A stretch of DNA of 64,000 nt from CAZMGB01 sp964565775 (GCA_964565775.1 CAZMGB010000014.1:1-64000); one strand, 5' to 3'. Positions 16,306-25,411 are shown, counted from the first letter of the stretch. Notes: generated by a model from the letters alone, not told the origin. Numbers and translations: made by a program.

Positions 16306-17274
16306 TCAGCTCCGCCGGTCGAGGACGTAGTCGCTGATCTCTGCCAGCGAGGTGCGCGCAGGCGCCTCCGGCAGCGGCTCGAGGGCGGACGCGGCGCGGT
16401 CGCCGAAGTCGTGCGCTATCCGGTATGACTCGGAAATGATGTCGGAGTTGACGATCATGTCGATTGCCTGTGCCAGGTGCTCGCCCCGCTTCCTGTTGCC
16501 GAAGAGCCTCTTCACGGGATTGTCCTCGGGGTAGCGCTCCATAAGAAGGAGAGAGGGTAGGGTAAGCGTGCCCTGCATGAGGTCGCTTCCTATCGGCTTG
16601 CCCATCTCCTTCTCATCGCCCGTAAAGTCGAGAATGTCATCGACTATCTGGAAGGCCATTCCCAGGTTCTCGCCGTAGTCGCGGAGGGTCTTGCGCCAGG
16701 CCTCCGGCGCCTCGGAGATGATGGCGCCTCCCTCAGCCGCCGCCGCGAAGAGGGACGCTGTCTTGCCGCCGATGCGCTGGAAGTAGTCTGTGGCGGTCTG
16801 GCTGTAGTCATAGGCGCTCATGTCCTGCCCGAGTTCGCCGCGGGTCATGGCCATGAGGGTGCGTGAAAACACGGCGATAACATCGATGCTGCCGGTGCGC
16901 GTCACCTGGTCTGCCGCGTGTGCGAACAGATAGTCGCCCAGCATCACCGTCGGGGCGTTCGTGAAGAGGCTGTTGGCAGTAGGGCGACCGCGGCGCGTGG
17001 GCGCGGCGTCGATGACGTCGTCGTGCACCAGGGCGGCCGTGTGCAGCACCTCGATGGACGCGGCGAGCGGCACGAGCAAGCGCGGCCGGTGCTCGCCGAA
17101 TCGTCCCGCCAGGAGGGCGACGGTGGGGCGCAGCTTCTTGCCGCCGCCGGCCAGGACGTGCTCAAGCATCTCCGACAGCATGGGAAAGTCCACGTTCTTG
17201 ATGGAGTCCAGGACATCCTCGACCTGCTTCAGCTCCTCCCGTACAGGTTCGTAGAGGGTGGCTACTTTCTCCAT
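16306..17274 (-). CDS. Polyprenyl diphosphate synthase (long-chain trans type)
   Basis: Adds isopentenyl units to make the side chain of quinones or carrier lipids. 322 residues. First Asp-rich motif LVHDDVIDAAPTRRGRP and second IVDDILDFTGDEKEMGKP are intact; GGGKKLRP precedes them. Bulky residues are not obvious before the first motif, which favours a C30-C50 product such as heptaprenyl or octaprenyl diphosphate, but length cannot be fixed by eye. Its start overlaps the end of tatD by 13 bases. Confidence 0.92.
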   Translation of the reverse strand: MEKVATLYEPVREELKQVEDVLDSIKNVDFPMLSEMLEHVLAGGGKKLRPTVALLAGRFGEHRPRLLVPLAASIEVLHTAALVHDDVIDAAPTRRGRPTANSLFTNAPTVMLGDYLFAHAADQVTRTGSIDVIAVFSRTLMAMTRGELGQDMSAYDYSQTATDYFQRIGGKTASLFAAAAEGGAIISEAPEAWRKTLRDYGENLGMAFQIVDDILDFTGDEKEMGKPIGSDLMQGTLTLPSLLLMERYPEDNPVKRLFGNRKRGEHLAQAIDMIVNSDIISESYRIAHDFGDRAASALEPLPEAPARTSLAEISDYVLDRRS

Positions 17275-18101
17275 GCTCCCCTCCTTGGGCCGCTAGCCGC
17301 AGCCGGTGTTGGCCGGGCACCGACGAGTCGCCAGGCGTTGTCTGTCGTCCGGGCCGAAACCTCTTCGGCGGTAGTGCTCCGCAGCGCCGCGATCTTGGCG
17401 ACCGCCTCCGCCACGTCGGCCGGCTCCCCACGCCGGCCCCGACGCGACTGGGGAGCGCCGTAGGGAGCGTCCGTCTCCACCACCAGGTCGTCGAGCGATA
17501 GCTGTGCGGCCACCGCCTGTCGCTCGGCGGCATTGGGGTAGGTCACAGAGGTATGGATGGAGATGAGAAACCCCAGCTCAACGTATCGACGGGCCAGAGC
17601 CGGGTCGCCGCTGAAGTAGTGCATGACGCCAGTGGGCCGCCCTTTCTGAGGGTGGTCCAGCGTACCCGCCCACTCGGCAAGAACGGGGTACGTCTCATCG
17701 TGTGCATCCCGGCAGTGGATAACGACCGGCAGGCCGAGGTCGGCGGCGAGGGCTAGCTGTTCTCGGAGCGCCCGCATTTGCGCGTCACGTGGCGACCGGT
17801 TGCGGTAGAAGTCGAGGCCGATCTCGCCGATGGCGATGACGCGCGGGTGAGCCGCCAGCTCCCGCAGCCGGGAGAGCGCTCTCGCGTCGAGACTCTTGGC
17901 GTCATGGGGATGGCATCCGACGGCGGCGTACAGCCTTTCGTCTTGCCTCGTTAGCTCCAGGGCCCTCTCGCTGGTGGGAACGTCGGTGCCCGCGATCAGG
18001 ATACCCTCCACGCCCGCTTCGAGCGCCCGCGAGAGGACGGCGTCGCGGTCGCTGTTGAACTCGGGGAACTGGAGATGGGTGTGCGAATCGAACAGTCTCA
18101 T
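17262..18101 (-). CDS. tatD: TatD-family metal-dependent deoxyribonuclease
   Basis: TIM-barrel hydrolase, 3'-5' exonuclease family. 279 residues. Metal ligands are in FDSHTHLQF, GEIGLDFYR, VIHCRDAHDE and VETDAPYGAP. The ATG at 18101 shares its A with the TGA stop of metG (TGATG), so translation is probably coupled. The metG-tatD order is common in bacteria. Confidence 0.94.
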   Translation of the reverse strand: MRLFDSHTHLQFPEFNSDRDAVLSRALEAGVEGILIAGTDVPTSERALELTRQDERLYAAVGCHPHDAKSLDARALSRLRELAAHPRVIAIGEIGLDFYRNRSPRDAQMRALREQLALAADLGLPVVIHCRDAHDETYPVLAEWAGTLDHPQKGRPTGVMHYFSGDPALARRYVELGFLISIHTSVTYPNAAERQAVAAQLSLDDLVVETDAPYGAPQSRRGRRGEPADVAEAVAKIAALRSTTAEEVSARTTDNAWRLVGARPTPAAASGPRRGAWRK

Positions 18102-19780
18102 CACTTGCCCAGGCGTGCCTCTTCTTCCTCGATGATGCTCGTGTCCAGCTTCTTGAACAGGGCCTGCGGCTCGGAGAGGGGCTGGCCGGGCTTGGGCGCC
18201 AGCGAACGCCAGCCGCCGCTCTCGATGCTCCCTTCGTAGCCCAGATAGCCGTGGAGCCGCTCGCTGGTGAAGGGTAGGTAGGGGTAGAGCGCCACCTTGA
18301 GGGTGTTGATCACGCCGATGGCTGTGTAGAGCGCCCGCGCTGCCTCCTTCGGGTCCTCGTTGAACGTGCGCCAGGGGGCTTTCTCGTCGAGGTAGCGGTT
18401 GGCGTCGCCAGCGAGCGCCATGGCTGCGCCCATCCCCGCCCTGAACCGACAGAGGCCGATGCTCTCGCCGACTTCACCGAGCGCCGTCTCGGCCCGCTCC
18501 AGCAAGGCGCGGCTGCCGGCGTCCAGCTCGCCCGGCTCCGGCACCCGGCCCTGATAGCGACGGTACGTGAAGGTGAGGACTCGGTGTGCCAGATTCCCCC
18601 AGGTGGCGACGAGCTCGTCGTTGTTGCGCCGCACGAACTCGGCCCAGGTGAAGTCGCTGTCGGCAGCCTCCGGCATGTTGGCGGAGAGATAGTAGCGCAG
18701 GGGGTCGGGGTCGTAGCGCGAGAGGTAGTCCGGCAGCCAAATGGCCCAGTGCCGGCTGGTCGAGGCCTTGACCCCGGAAACCAGATTGTACTGGTTAGCG
18801 GGAACGTCGTAGGGCAGGTTAAGCCCGTGGCCGTTCGCGTCGCCGTAGCCGGAGAGCATCCCGGGCCAGATGATCGTGTGGAAAGGAATGTTGTCCTTGC
18901 CGATGAAGTAGTAGCTGCGGCAGTCGTCGGCGAGCCAGAAGTCGCGCCAGGCCTCGGGCTCGCCCTGGCGTTGCGCCCACTCCTTCGAGGCGGAGAGATA
19001 GCCGATGACGGCCTCGAACCATACGTAGATGCGCTTGCTCTCGAAGCCGGCAACGGGGACGCTGATGCCCCATTCGATGTCGCGGGTGATGGCGCGGTCG
19101 CGCATCCCTTCGTTCAGGAGGCCCAGCGTGAAGTTGAGGACGTGCTTGCGCCAGTGGCTCTGACGCGAGACCCACTCTCTCAGCGGTCCGCTCAAGGCGG
19201 TGAGCTTGAGGAAGAAGTGCTCCGACTCCCGGATCTCCGGCGTGGTGCCGCAGAACTTGCAGCGAGCGTCCTTGAGGTCGGCGGGGTCCAGCACCTTGCC
19301 GCAGTCGTCGCACTGGTCACCGCGGGCCTCCGTCGAGCCGCAGAAGGGGCAGGTGCCCTCGACGTAGCGGTCGAGGAGGAAACGGGCGTCCTTCGGGCAA
19401 TAGGGCAGTGCCATGCTGTCCTTGTAGATGTAGCCGCTTTCGAGCAGACGGAGAAAGATGTCGTGGGTGACCTGGGCATGGTTCTCGGTGCCGGTGGTAG
19501 TAAACAGGTCGAAGCTGATGCCCATGCGCTCCCAGGTCTCCAGGAACTCGCGGTGGAACTGTGCGACCACCTCGGCGGGCTTCCGGCCCTCCTCTTCGGC
19601 GCGAACGGTGATGGGCGTGCCGTGCTGGTCGCTGCCCGACACCATGAGGACGCGGCTGCCCTTCGCTCGGTGGTAGCGGGCGAAGATGTCGGCAGGCAGG
19701 TAAGCGCCAACGAGCTGTCCCTGATGAATAGAGCCGTTGGCATAGGGCCAGGCTACCGCCACCAGGATTTTTTCGGCCAC
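18101..19780 (-). CDS. metG: Methionyl-tRNA synthetase (variant signature motifs)
   Basis: Charges tRNA-Met. 559 residues, without the C-terminal dimerisation domain of longer forms. The HIGH-type motif reads HQGQ at 19-22 within PYANGSIHQGQLVGAYLP, and the KMSKS-type loop reads KASTS near 337-341; both differ from consensus. The zinc knuckle with paired CxxC (about 143-175) and the VSGSDQHGTPI strand are normal. GTG start at 19780 with AAAGGAG upstream. The only synthetase of this kind in view, so it is probably functional. Confidence 0.93.
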   Translation of the reverse strand: MAEKILVAVAWPYANGSIHQGQLVGAYLPADIFARYHRAKGSRVLMVSGSDQHGTPITVRAEEEGRKPAEVVAQFHREFLETWERMGISFDLFTTTGTENHAQVTHDIFLRLLESGYIYKDSMALPYCPKDARFLLDRYVEGTCPFCGSTEARGDQCDDCGKVLDPADLKDARCKFCGTTPEIRESEHFFLKLTALSGPLREWVSRQSHWRKHVLNFTLGLLNEGMRDRAITRDIEWGISVPVAGFESKRIYVWFEAVIGYLSASKEWAQRQGEPEAWRDFWLADDCRSYYFIGKDNIPFHTIIWPGMLSGYGDANGHGLNLPYDVPANQYNLVSGVKASTSRHWAIWLPDYLSRYDPDPLRYYLSANMPEAADSDFTWAEFVRRNNDELVATWGNLAHRVLTFTYRRYQGRVPEPGELDAGSRALLERAETALGEVGESIGLCRFRAGMGAAMALAGDANRYLDEKAPWRTFNEDPKEAARALYTAIGVINTLKVALYPYLPFTSERLHGYLGYEGSIESGGWRSLAPKPGQPLSEPQALFKKLDTSIIEEEEARLGK

Positions 19781-19810
19781 TGCTCTCCTTTGCGCAGGCG
19801 AATCGCCCTG

Positions 19811-19839
19811 ATTCTACCACAGGGTCTGGGCAGGACATA
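19811..19839 (-). promoter_or_regulatory. Possible promoter of metG
   Basis: On the minus strand TATGTC, 17 bp, TAGAAT; the GTG start is about 30 bases downstream. The -35 is weak. Confidence 0.35.
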
Positions 19840-19849
19840 GCGGCGGGCT

Positions 19850-20677
19850 CTAACGCGTGCGGAGCCAGAGGCGATAGACGTGTCGGCGGGAGACGCCGTG
19901 CTTCTGCGAGACGTCGGAGACGGCGTCGCGGGCGGCGGCGCCCTGCCGCCGCAGGAGCGCCAGCTCGTCGAGCAGCATCTCGTCCGGCGGCGCCGGCGCT
20001 GCTTCGGCGGCGCCTGCGATGACCAGCGTGAACTCGCCGCGCGGCTCCTGGAAGCGGGCCAACGCGTCTGAGATGCGGCCACGGAAGACCTCCTCGTGGA
20101 GCTTGGTGAGCTCGCGGCAGACGGCGATTGGCCGGTCACCGAGCTCGTCGGCAAGGGCTGCGAGGGAGGCCCGCACCCTATGGGGCGCCTCGAAGGCCAC
20201 CAGCGTCTCCTGGCGCTCCTTGACGGAGCGGAGCAGCTCGCGCAGGGGCCCGCGCTGTCGGGGGAGGAACCCCAGGTAGGTGAACTGCCGCGTCGGCAGG
20301 CCCGACGCCGCCAGGGCCGCCGTCAGCACCGATGGGCCTGGAACGGGCACGACTCGCGCGCCGGCCTTGTGCGCGGCCACCACCAGGTCGTAGCCGGGGT
20401 CGCTGATAGCTGGCGTTCCCGCCTCGGAGACGAGCGCGACATCCCCTTCCGCCAGCGCCCGCAGGATGAAAGGGGTCTTGGCTGCCTTGCTGTGCTCGTT
20501 GTAGCTGGTGAGAGGGGTGTGAATATCGTAGTGGGCCAGCAGCTTGCGGGTCGTGCGGGTGTCCTCGGCGGCGATGAGAGAGACCTCTCGGAGCACGCGG
20601 AGGGCTCGAAGGGTGATGTCCTCCAGGTTGCCGATAGGGGTCGCTACCAGGTAGAGATGGCCCACAGGAAGCCCCAT
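19850..20677 (-). CDS. rsmI: 16S rRNA (cytidine-1402 2'-O)-methyltransferase
   Basis: SAM-dependent methyltransferase of the tetrapyrrole-methylase fold. 275 residues. Hallmarks are LYLVATPIGNLEDITLRALR at the N-terminus, AEDTRTTRKLL, SYNEHSK, and VSEAGTPAISDPGY. The C-terminal helix-turn-helix-like tail (about 225-275) is usual. It reads away from guaB3 and toward metG. Confidence 0.95.
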   Translation of the reverse strand: MGLPVGHLYLVATPIGNLEDITLRALRVLREVSLIAAEDTRTTRKLLAHYDIHTPLTSYNEHSKAAKTPFILRALAEGDVALVSEAGTPAISDPGYDLVVAAHKAGARVVPVPGPSVLTAALAASGLPTRQFTYLGFLPRQRGPLRELLRSVKERQETLVAFEAPHRVRASLAALADELGDRPIAVCRELTKLHEEVFRGRISDALARFQEPRGEFTLVIAGAAEAAPAPPDEMLLDELALLRRQGAAARDAVSDVSQKHGVSRRHVYRLWLRTR

Positions 20678-20768
20678 CCTGGGATGAGCGCGCCGCAGAG
20701 GTTATTGTTAAGTCGCATTGGCGCTAGACCTTTTTCCCGATTTTCCCTCCGGAGAGCCCCTAAGAGCA

Positions 20769-20797
20769 TTGACCCGCTGGGGAGGGTTTGCTATAGT
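20769..20797 (+). promoter_or_regulatory. Promoter of guaB3
   Basis: TTGACC at 20769-20774, 17-bp spacer, TATAGT at 20792-20797. One of the best sigma70-like matches in the window; the gene starts 54 bases past the -10. Confidence 0.75.
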
Positions 20798-20850
20798 TGG
20801 CGGTAATAATCAGCCCCTGCTTTTCGGTTCAAAGGGAGGTTTTTCAGACA

Positions 20851-22092
20851 ATGGACGAAGCGCGCTGGCGTGATGTCCCTGCTGCCGTCGGCACGCTGGA
20901 GGACGTAGCGTTGGGCAATGAGGTTGCCGAGAGAGTAGAGGCCGCTAAGCCTGTTCCGGGCGGCAAGCTTGTGCGACGGGCCTATGGCTTCGATGAGGTG
21001 GCGATCGTGCCGGGCGATGTCACCCTCAACCCCGACCTGACCGACATCTCCTTCTATCTTGGCCATCTCAAGTTCCCTCTGCCTTTCCTGGCGGCAGCCA
21101 TGGACGCCGTCGTCGACCCGCGGTTCGCCGCCCTCTTCTCCCGAATGGGCGGTCTGGCCGTGCTCAATCTGGAGGGCATTCAGACGCGCTACGACGATCC
21201 GGACTCCATTCTAGAGGAGATAGCGGCGGCGCCCAAGAGGGAGGTATCGGCTCTTCTCCAAAAGGTCTACTCTCAGCCGGTGCGGATGGAACTGGTTGGG
21301 GAACGGATTCGAGATATCAAGAGGCGTGGAGGGGTGAGCGCCGTGTCCTGCACTCCCGCCTACACGAAGCGGCTGGCGCCACTGGCTGTAGAAGCGGGGG
21401 TCGATGTCTTCGTCGTCCAGTCGACCGTCACGACCGCCCGCCACATCTCACGCAGCATCGAAGGCCTTCGCTTCGAGAAGTTGTGCCGCGAGCTACCTGT
21501 GCCTGTCGTCGTCGGCAACACCGTGAGCTACAGCGCTACCAAGGAGCTCATGGAGGCGGGCGTCGCGGCAGTGCTGGTGGGCGTCGGACCCAGCTCCATC
21601 TGCACCACGCGAGAGGTGCTCGGCATCGGCGTGCCGCAGGTGACGGCCACCATCGACTGTGCGGCGGCCCGCGATGAGTACTATCGGCAGACAGGCCGCT
21701 ACGTTTCCATCATCACTGACGGCGGCGTGCACAGCGGCGGCGACATGTGCAAGGCTTTCGCGGCGGGCGCCGACGCCATCATGCTGGGGACTCTCGTCGC
21801 TGGCACTGAGGAGGCGCCCGGCAGGGGCCACCACTGGGGCATGGCGGCGCCCCACGCCGAGCTGCCCCGAGGCATGCGTATCACGATGGGCGTCGGCTCC
21901 ACCGTCGAGAGGGTCCTCTTCGGCCCCACCTCTCGGAGCGACGGCACCGAGAACCTGGCTGGGGCGCTGCGGACGGCGATGGGCGTCTGCGGTGCCCAGA
22001 CGATCCGCGACTTCCAGCAGGCCGAGCTCGTCATCGCTCCCGCCATCAAGACGGAGGGCAAGGTACGCCAGATGGCGGAGAACAATAGATAG
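20851..22092 (+). CDS. guaB3: GuaB3-family IMP dehydrogenase-related protein
   Basis: 413 residues. An IMPDH/GMPR TIM barrel without CBS domains, matching the GuaB3 group found in actinobacteria, cyanobacteria and Chloroflexota. The catalytic loop is GVGPSSICTTREV with the active-site Cys. FLAAAMDAVVDPRFAAL and IITDGGVHSGGDMCKAFAAG are the nucleotide sites. ATG at 20851 with AGGGAGG eleven bases upstream. It may be a true IMP dehydrogenase or a GMP reductase-like enzyme; sequence alone does not settle this. Strong promoter and terminator flank it, so it is monocistronic. Confidence 0.93.
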   Translation: MDEARWRDVPAAVGTLEDVALGNEVAERVEAAKPVPGGKLVRRAYGFDEVAIVPGDVTLNPDLTDISFYLGHLKFPLPFLAAAMDAVVDPRFAALFSRMGGLAVLNLEGIQTRYDDPDSILEEIAAAPKREVSALLQKVYSQPVRMELVGERIRDIKRRGGVSAVSCTPAYTKRLAPLAVEAGVDVFVVQSTVTTARHISRSIEGLRFEKLCRELPVPVVVGNTVSYSATKELMEAGVAAVLVGVGPSSICTTREVLGIGVPQVTATIDCAAARDEYYRQTGRYVSIITDGGVHSGGDMCKAFAAGADAIMLGTLVAGTEEAPGRGHHWGMAAPHAELPRGMRITMGVGSTVERVLFGPTSRSDGTENLAGALRTAMGVCGAQTIRDFQQAELVIAPAIKTEGKVRQMAENNR

Positions 22093-22118
22093 CGGCCGCG
22101 TTGCTGCTCGGAGGAAAA

Positions 22119-22155
22119 AGGCCCGGGTCATTATGTGGCCCGGGTCTTCGTTTTG
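22119..22155 (+). terminator. Intrinsic terminator of guaB3
   Basis: AGGCCCGGG (22119-22127) pairs with CCCGGGTCT (22139-22147) with one G-U, followed by TCGTTTT. Confidence 0.7.
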
Positions 22156-22179
22156 TCAGCGGACAGCGGGGCCGGAACC

Positions 22180-22548
22180 TCAGTAGCTCGGCTCGGCCGC
22201 GGTCGCGACGGGGCTGGCGGGCGGCTGGCTGCTTCCGCCCAGGCGCAGGATCTCCTTGAGTAGCTCGGCGACGAACATATCGGGGACCAGGTCGGGCGAA
22301 CGACCCTCCCGGCGATAGCCCGCCGTCACGTCGAAGTTCAGCGAGTAGACGTTCTGCCGCCCCTCGCGGCGGCGGTCGATGATTCCTTCCTCGCGCAGGC
22401 CCTTGAGAATAGAGAGGGCGGCACGCTCTGTCATGCCGCTTGCAAGGGCGATCTCTCTCACGGTCGATCGCGGGTGTAGCACGACGTGGATCATGATCAC
22501 GGCGTGGTTGGTAAGGAAGCCCCAGCGTCTGGCCATCGTCTCAGCCAA
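22180..22548 (-). CDS. Winged-helix transcriptional regulator (paralog 1)
   Basis: 122 residues. A winged helix-turn-helix covers about 10-75: STVREIALASGMTERAALSI as helix-turn-helix, then GIIDRRREGRQNVYSLNF as the wing. The C-terminal 45 residues are variable and possibly disordered. It is a clear paralog of the next upstream gene, 14 bases away. TTG 22548 is used, with GGGGTGAG upstream; ATG 22536 is the alternative. Closest resemblance is MarR/ArsR-like repressors. Effector unknown. Confidence 0.8.
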   Translation of the reverse strand: MAETMARRWGFLTNHAVIMIHVVLHPRSTVREIALASGMTERAALSILKGLREEGIIDRRREGRQNVYSLNFDVTAGYRREGRSPDLVPDMFVAELLKEILRLGGSSQPPASPVATAAEPSY

Positions 22549-22562
22549 GGAATCTCACCCCC

Positions 22563-22883
22563 CTAACTAGCGCCTGTGTGTTCGCCGGCGATCTGCGCCA
22601 GAGTCCGCACCGCCACATCGATAAAGGACTCCGGAACCGGGGCAGCGGATGCTGTCCACGGCCGGTGACGTGCCAGGGCCTGGAAGTCTATCGAGTACAC
22701 GTTGCGCCTTCCCATCCTGCGGGAAGTGATGATGCCCGCGTGCTTCAGGTCCCGGACGATCGTGAGCGTTGCGCGCTCCGTCATACCGATGGCTTGGGCC
22801 ATCTCGCGGATGGTGCCGCGAGGGTTCTGGGCGATGGAAACCATGACGAGGGCGTGATAGCTAAGAAAGCCCCAGGTGGCCAA
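22563..22883 (-). CDS. Winged-helix transcriptional regulator (paralog 2)
   Basis: 106 residues. Shares WGFL..HA..M at the N-terminus, a helix-turn-helix (GTIREMAQAIGMTERATLTI) and the wing GIITSRRMGRRNVYSIDF with the downstream gene. TTG start at 22883 has GAGGAG nine bases upstream. The two probably arose by tandem duplication and are co-transcribed, perhaps as a heterodimer. Repeats of the type TCGTGA/TCACGA in the AT-rich region upstream could be operators. Confidence 0.8.
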   Translation of the reverse strand: MATWGFLSYHALVMVSIAQNPRGTIREMAQAIGMTERATLTIVRDLKHAGIITSRRMGRRNVYSIDFQALARHRPWTASAAPVPESFIDVAVRTLAQIAGEHTGAS

Positions 22884-22902
22884 AGAAATTCTCCTCAGGG
22901 TC

Positions 22903-22932
22903 TTGACAAGCGTCTGATTCGTGAACTATGAT
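22903..22932 (+). promoter_or_regulatory. Orphan consensus promoter facing the AT-rich gap
   Basis: Perfect TTGACA at 22903-22908, 18-bp spacer, TATGAT at 22927-22932. It points away from the two regulators into about 200 bases of AT-rich sequence with no convincing gene. Confidence 0.55.
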
Positions 22933-23486
22933 GCACGTAAGAAGAATCACGATAGATATAACGCGGTTCTATCTTCAGGATAGGAATCACATTATTCAGC
23001 TTTCGTGAGAGAGCTTGCCTGAGTGGACTTTCCTGAAGTGACATAACATCATTACCGTTCCTGCTACGAACTACATGTAGCGCGCATCGTTGATTTCTTA
23101 TCATGTAATAGTATTCGCGTAGTCGCGTTCAGTCAAGCCCTTTTTTCGCGGCTGCGCCTTCCTTCTACCGGCCGAGGAGTCAGGGATGACGGATTGCCTG
23201 GCCGCGTTCCCCAGTCAGTTCGCTCAAGCTGCCAAACCGTGCCTCATGGGTGTGGGCGCTCGCGCACGATCGTCATGCGCCGCAAGACGGGGCGCAGGCG
23301 AGAGCAGCATGCGCGCCGCCGCGTCGCTGGCGTTGGGGGTCCCGGGGGGGAGATGCTCCTACTTAGTCTGCGGGAGAGGGGGTGACCTTATTTAGCGCGG
23401 GGATCACAGCCACCAGCAGCAGGTTGGGGTATCTCCTAGGGGCGGCGAAGGCCAAGCCGCCCTTCCCTTGTCTTCAGGGCTCGTGG
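22933..23486. other. Long gene-free stretch, AT-rich in its first half
   Basis: Bases 22933-23145 are far richer in A+T than the rest of the window and contain small palindromes (CTACATGTAG near 23071; TATCTTCAGGATA near 22973) and a T6 run at about 23137. They could be an operator region for the paired regulators, a small RNA driven by the promoter at 22903, or both. Bases 23160-23486 are GC-rich; an open frame at 23186-23395 has no family resemblance and is not called. Confidence 0.5.
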
Positions 23487-24344
23487 CTACAGCGTCTGCA
23501 CCACGAGCACGCGGTCTAGGCCCGCCAGGTCCTGCTTGACCGTCACGCTGACGTTCGGAAAGCACTCGCGAGCGATGGCGGCCGCTGCGTCCCCCTGGTC
23601 CCAGCCGATCTCGACCGCCAGGAAGCCGCCCGTTCGCAGATGGCCCGGCGCCTGGCGCAGGAGTCGCTCGACCTCACGCAGGCCCGTCGGGCCGCCGTCG
23701 AGGGCGTCGCGCGGCTCGTGCTCCCGGATCTCCGGCGGCAGCGCCTCCCAGTCGGCTGACTTGACGTAGGGCAGGTTCGCTGCGACGGCATCTACGGGCT
23801 CAGGCAGCGGGTCGAGGAGGTCTCCCTCGTGAAAGCGGATGCGTTCGGCCACCGCGTGCCGCTCGGCGTTGCGCCGGGCGAGCGCCAGGGCCTCTCCGGA
23901 GATGTCGATGGCGTGGATGGTGGCGGCTGGCAGGTGCGCCGCCAGCGCGACCGCCACGGCCCCGTTCCCGGTCCCCACGTCCGCTATCAGTCGTCGCTTT
24001 TGTGTCCTGCCCTCGCCGCCCACCGCACTGAGGACTTCATCGATGAGAAGCTCCGTCTCCGGGCGGGGAATGAGGGCGGCGGGCGTCGTCTCCAGTTCGA
24101 GGCCGTAGAACTCGCGGTGGCCGGTGATGTAGGCGGTGGGCTCGTGGGCGAGGCGTCGCCGGAGGAGGGACTGAAAAGACGCCCTATGCGCCTCTGAGAG
24201 CGGCTCCTGGAGACAGGAAAGGAGATGGGGCCTGTCGAGCCGAAGTGTGTGGCGCACGAGGACTTCGGCCTCGAGCCAGGCGTCCTCGATGCCGGCGGCC
24301 GCCAGGTCGGCTTCGGCCGCGCGCAGGGCGTCCTCCAGCTTCAC
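23487..24344 (-). CDS. prmC: Release factor glutamine methyltransferase
   Basis: Methylates the Gln of the GGQ motif of release factors. 285 residues: an N-terminal helical domain (1-75) and a SAM domain. Motif I is ADVGTGNGAVAVALA. The substrate-binding NPPY motif reads NLPY at about 189-192. The GTG start at 24344 overlaps the prfA stop (GTGA), so it is translated together with its substrate protein. Confidence 0.94.
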   Translation of the reverse strand: MKLEDALRAAEADLAAAGIEDAWLEAEVLVRHTLRLDRPHLLSCLQEPLSEAHRASFQSLLRRRLAHEPTAYITGHREFYGLELETTPAALIPRPETELLIDEVLSAVGGEGRTQKRRLIADVGTGNGAVAVALAAHLPAATIHAIDISGEALALARRNAERHAVAERIRFHEGDLLDPLPEPVDAVAANLPYVKSADWEALPPEIREHEPRDALDGGPTGLREVERLLRQAPGHLRTGGFLAVEIGWDQGDAAAAIARECFPNVSVTVKQDLAGLDRVLVVQTL

Positions 24345-25411
24345 ACCTGCTGCGACTCCATGAGGCGCGCCCGTTCGCTGGTGGCGACGGCGTCGACGAT
24401 CTCATCCAGGGCGCCGTCAAGGATTGCGGGCAGGTTGTGAACGGTGAGGCCGACTCGATGATCGGTCAAACGGTCCTGGGGGTAGTTGTAGGTGCGGATC
24501 TTCTCAGAGCGCTCGCCTGTTCCCACCTGCGCGCGCCGCGTCTCGCTGATCTCCTCCGTCTGTTCACGCTGCCGGGCCTCCAGAAGGCGGGCGCGCAGGA
24601 CTGCTAGCGCCTTCGTCCGGTTCTTGAGCTGAGAACGCTCGTCCTGGCAGACGACGACCATGCCGGTGGGAAGGTGCGTGAGGCGCACCGCCGTGGCCAC
24701 TTTCTGCACATTCTGGCCACCGGGGGCGCTGCTGTGGAAGATATCCATCTTCAGCTCATCGTCCTTGATCTCGACGTCGATCTCCTCGGCCTCCGGGAGC
24801 ACGGCGACGGTGGCCGTAGAGGTGTGGATCCGTCCCTGCGCCTCCGTTGCCGGGACCCGCTGAACGCGATGGACGCCGCTCTCGTACTTGAGGCGGGAGT
24901 AGGCTCCCTTGCCGCGCACCTCGAAGATGATCTCCTTGAACCCGCCGATGCCGCTCTCATGGCGCGACAGGACATCGACCTGCCAGCCCCGGGCGTCGGC
25001 GTAGCGCGAGTACATGCGGAACAGGTCAGCGGCGAAGAGCGCCGCCTCGTCGCCTCCAGTGCCGGCGCGCACCTCGACGATGACGTTCTTCTCGTCGCGG
25101 GGGTCCGGCGGCAACAGGGCGGCCTTCAGGGCGTCGACCAGCTCCTCCCGGGTCCGCGTGAGCTTCTCGAGCTCCTCCTTGGCGAGGGCCTCCAGCTCCG
25201 GGTCGTGTGCGTCGGCAAGCAGGGTGCGCGCCTGATCCATGTGGGTGCCCGTGTCCCTGTAACGCCGATACAGGGAGGTGACCTCCTCCAGCGAGGCGCG
25301 CTCCTTCGCCAGGGCCTGCAGCTTCTCGTAGTCGGAGGCGACCTCCGGCCGGGCCATCTCTGCCGTCAGGCTCTCGTAGCGTTGCTCCAGTGACTCCAGC
25401 CGCTCCCACAT
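24341..25411 (-). CDS. prfA: Peptide chain release factor 1
   Basis: Reads UAA and UAG and releases the chain. 356 residues, normal. GGQ loop in HSSAPGGQNVQ; codon-recognition element is P-A-T in RVPATEAQ, which marks RF1 rather than RF2. The N-terminal coiled domain is complete. ATG 25411. Followed by prmC with a four-base overlap. The usual upstream rpmE is not here; a promoter and a hairpin lie in the leader instead. Confidence 0.96.
   Translation of the reverse strand: MWERLESLEQRYESLTAEMARPEVASDYEKLQALAKERASLEEVTSLYRRYRDTGTHMDQARTLLADAHDPELEALAKEELEKLTRTREELVDALKAALLPPDPRDEKNVIVEVRAGTGGDEAALFAADLFRMYSRYADARGWQVDVLSRHESGIGGFKEIIFEVRGKGAYSRLKYESGVHRVQRVPATEAQGRIHTSTATVAVLPEAEEIDVEIKDDELKMDIFHSSAPGGQNVQKVATAVRLTHLPTGMVVVCQDERSQLKNRTKALAVLRARLLEARQREQTEEISETRRAQVGTGERSEKIRTYNYPQDRLTDHRVGLTVHNLPAILDGALDEIVDAVATSERARLMESQQV

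Noticed and set aside
23186..23395. Open frame of 69 codons in the gap before prmC
   Set aside because: No ribosome site, biased Ala/Gly/Arg/Cys composition and no similarity; probably chance in GC-rich DNA.
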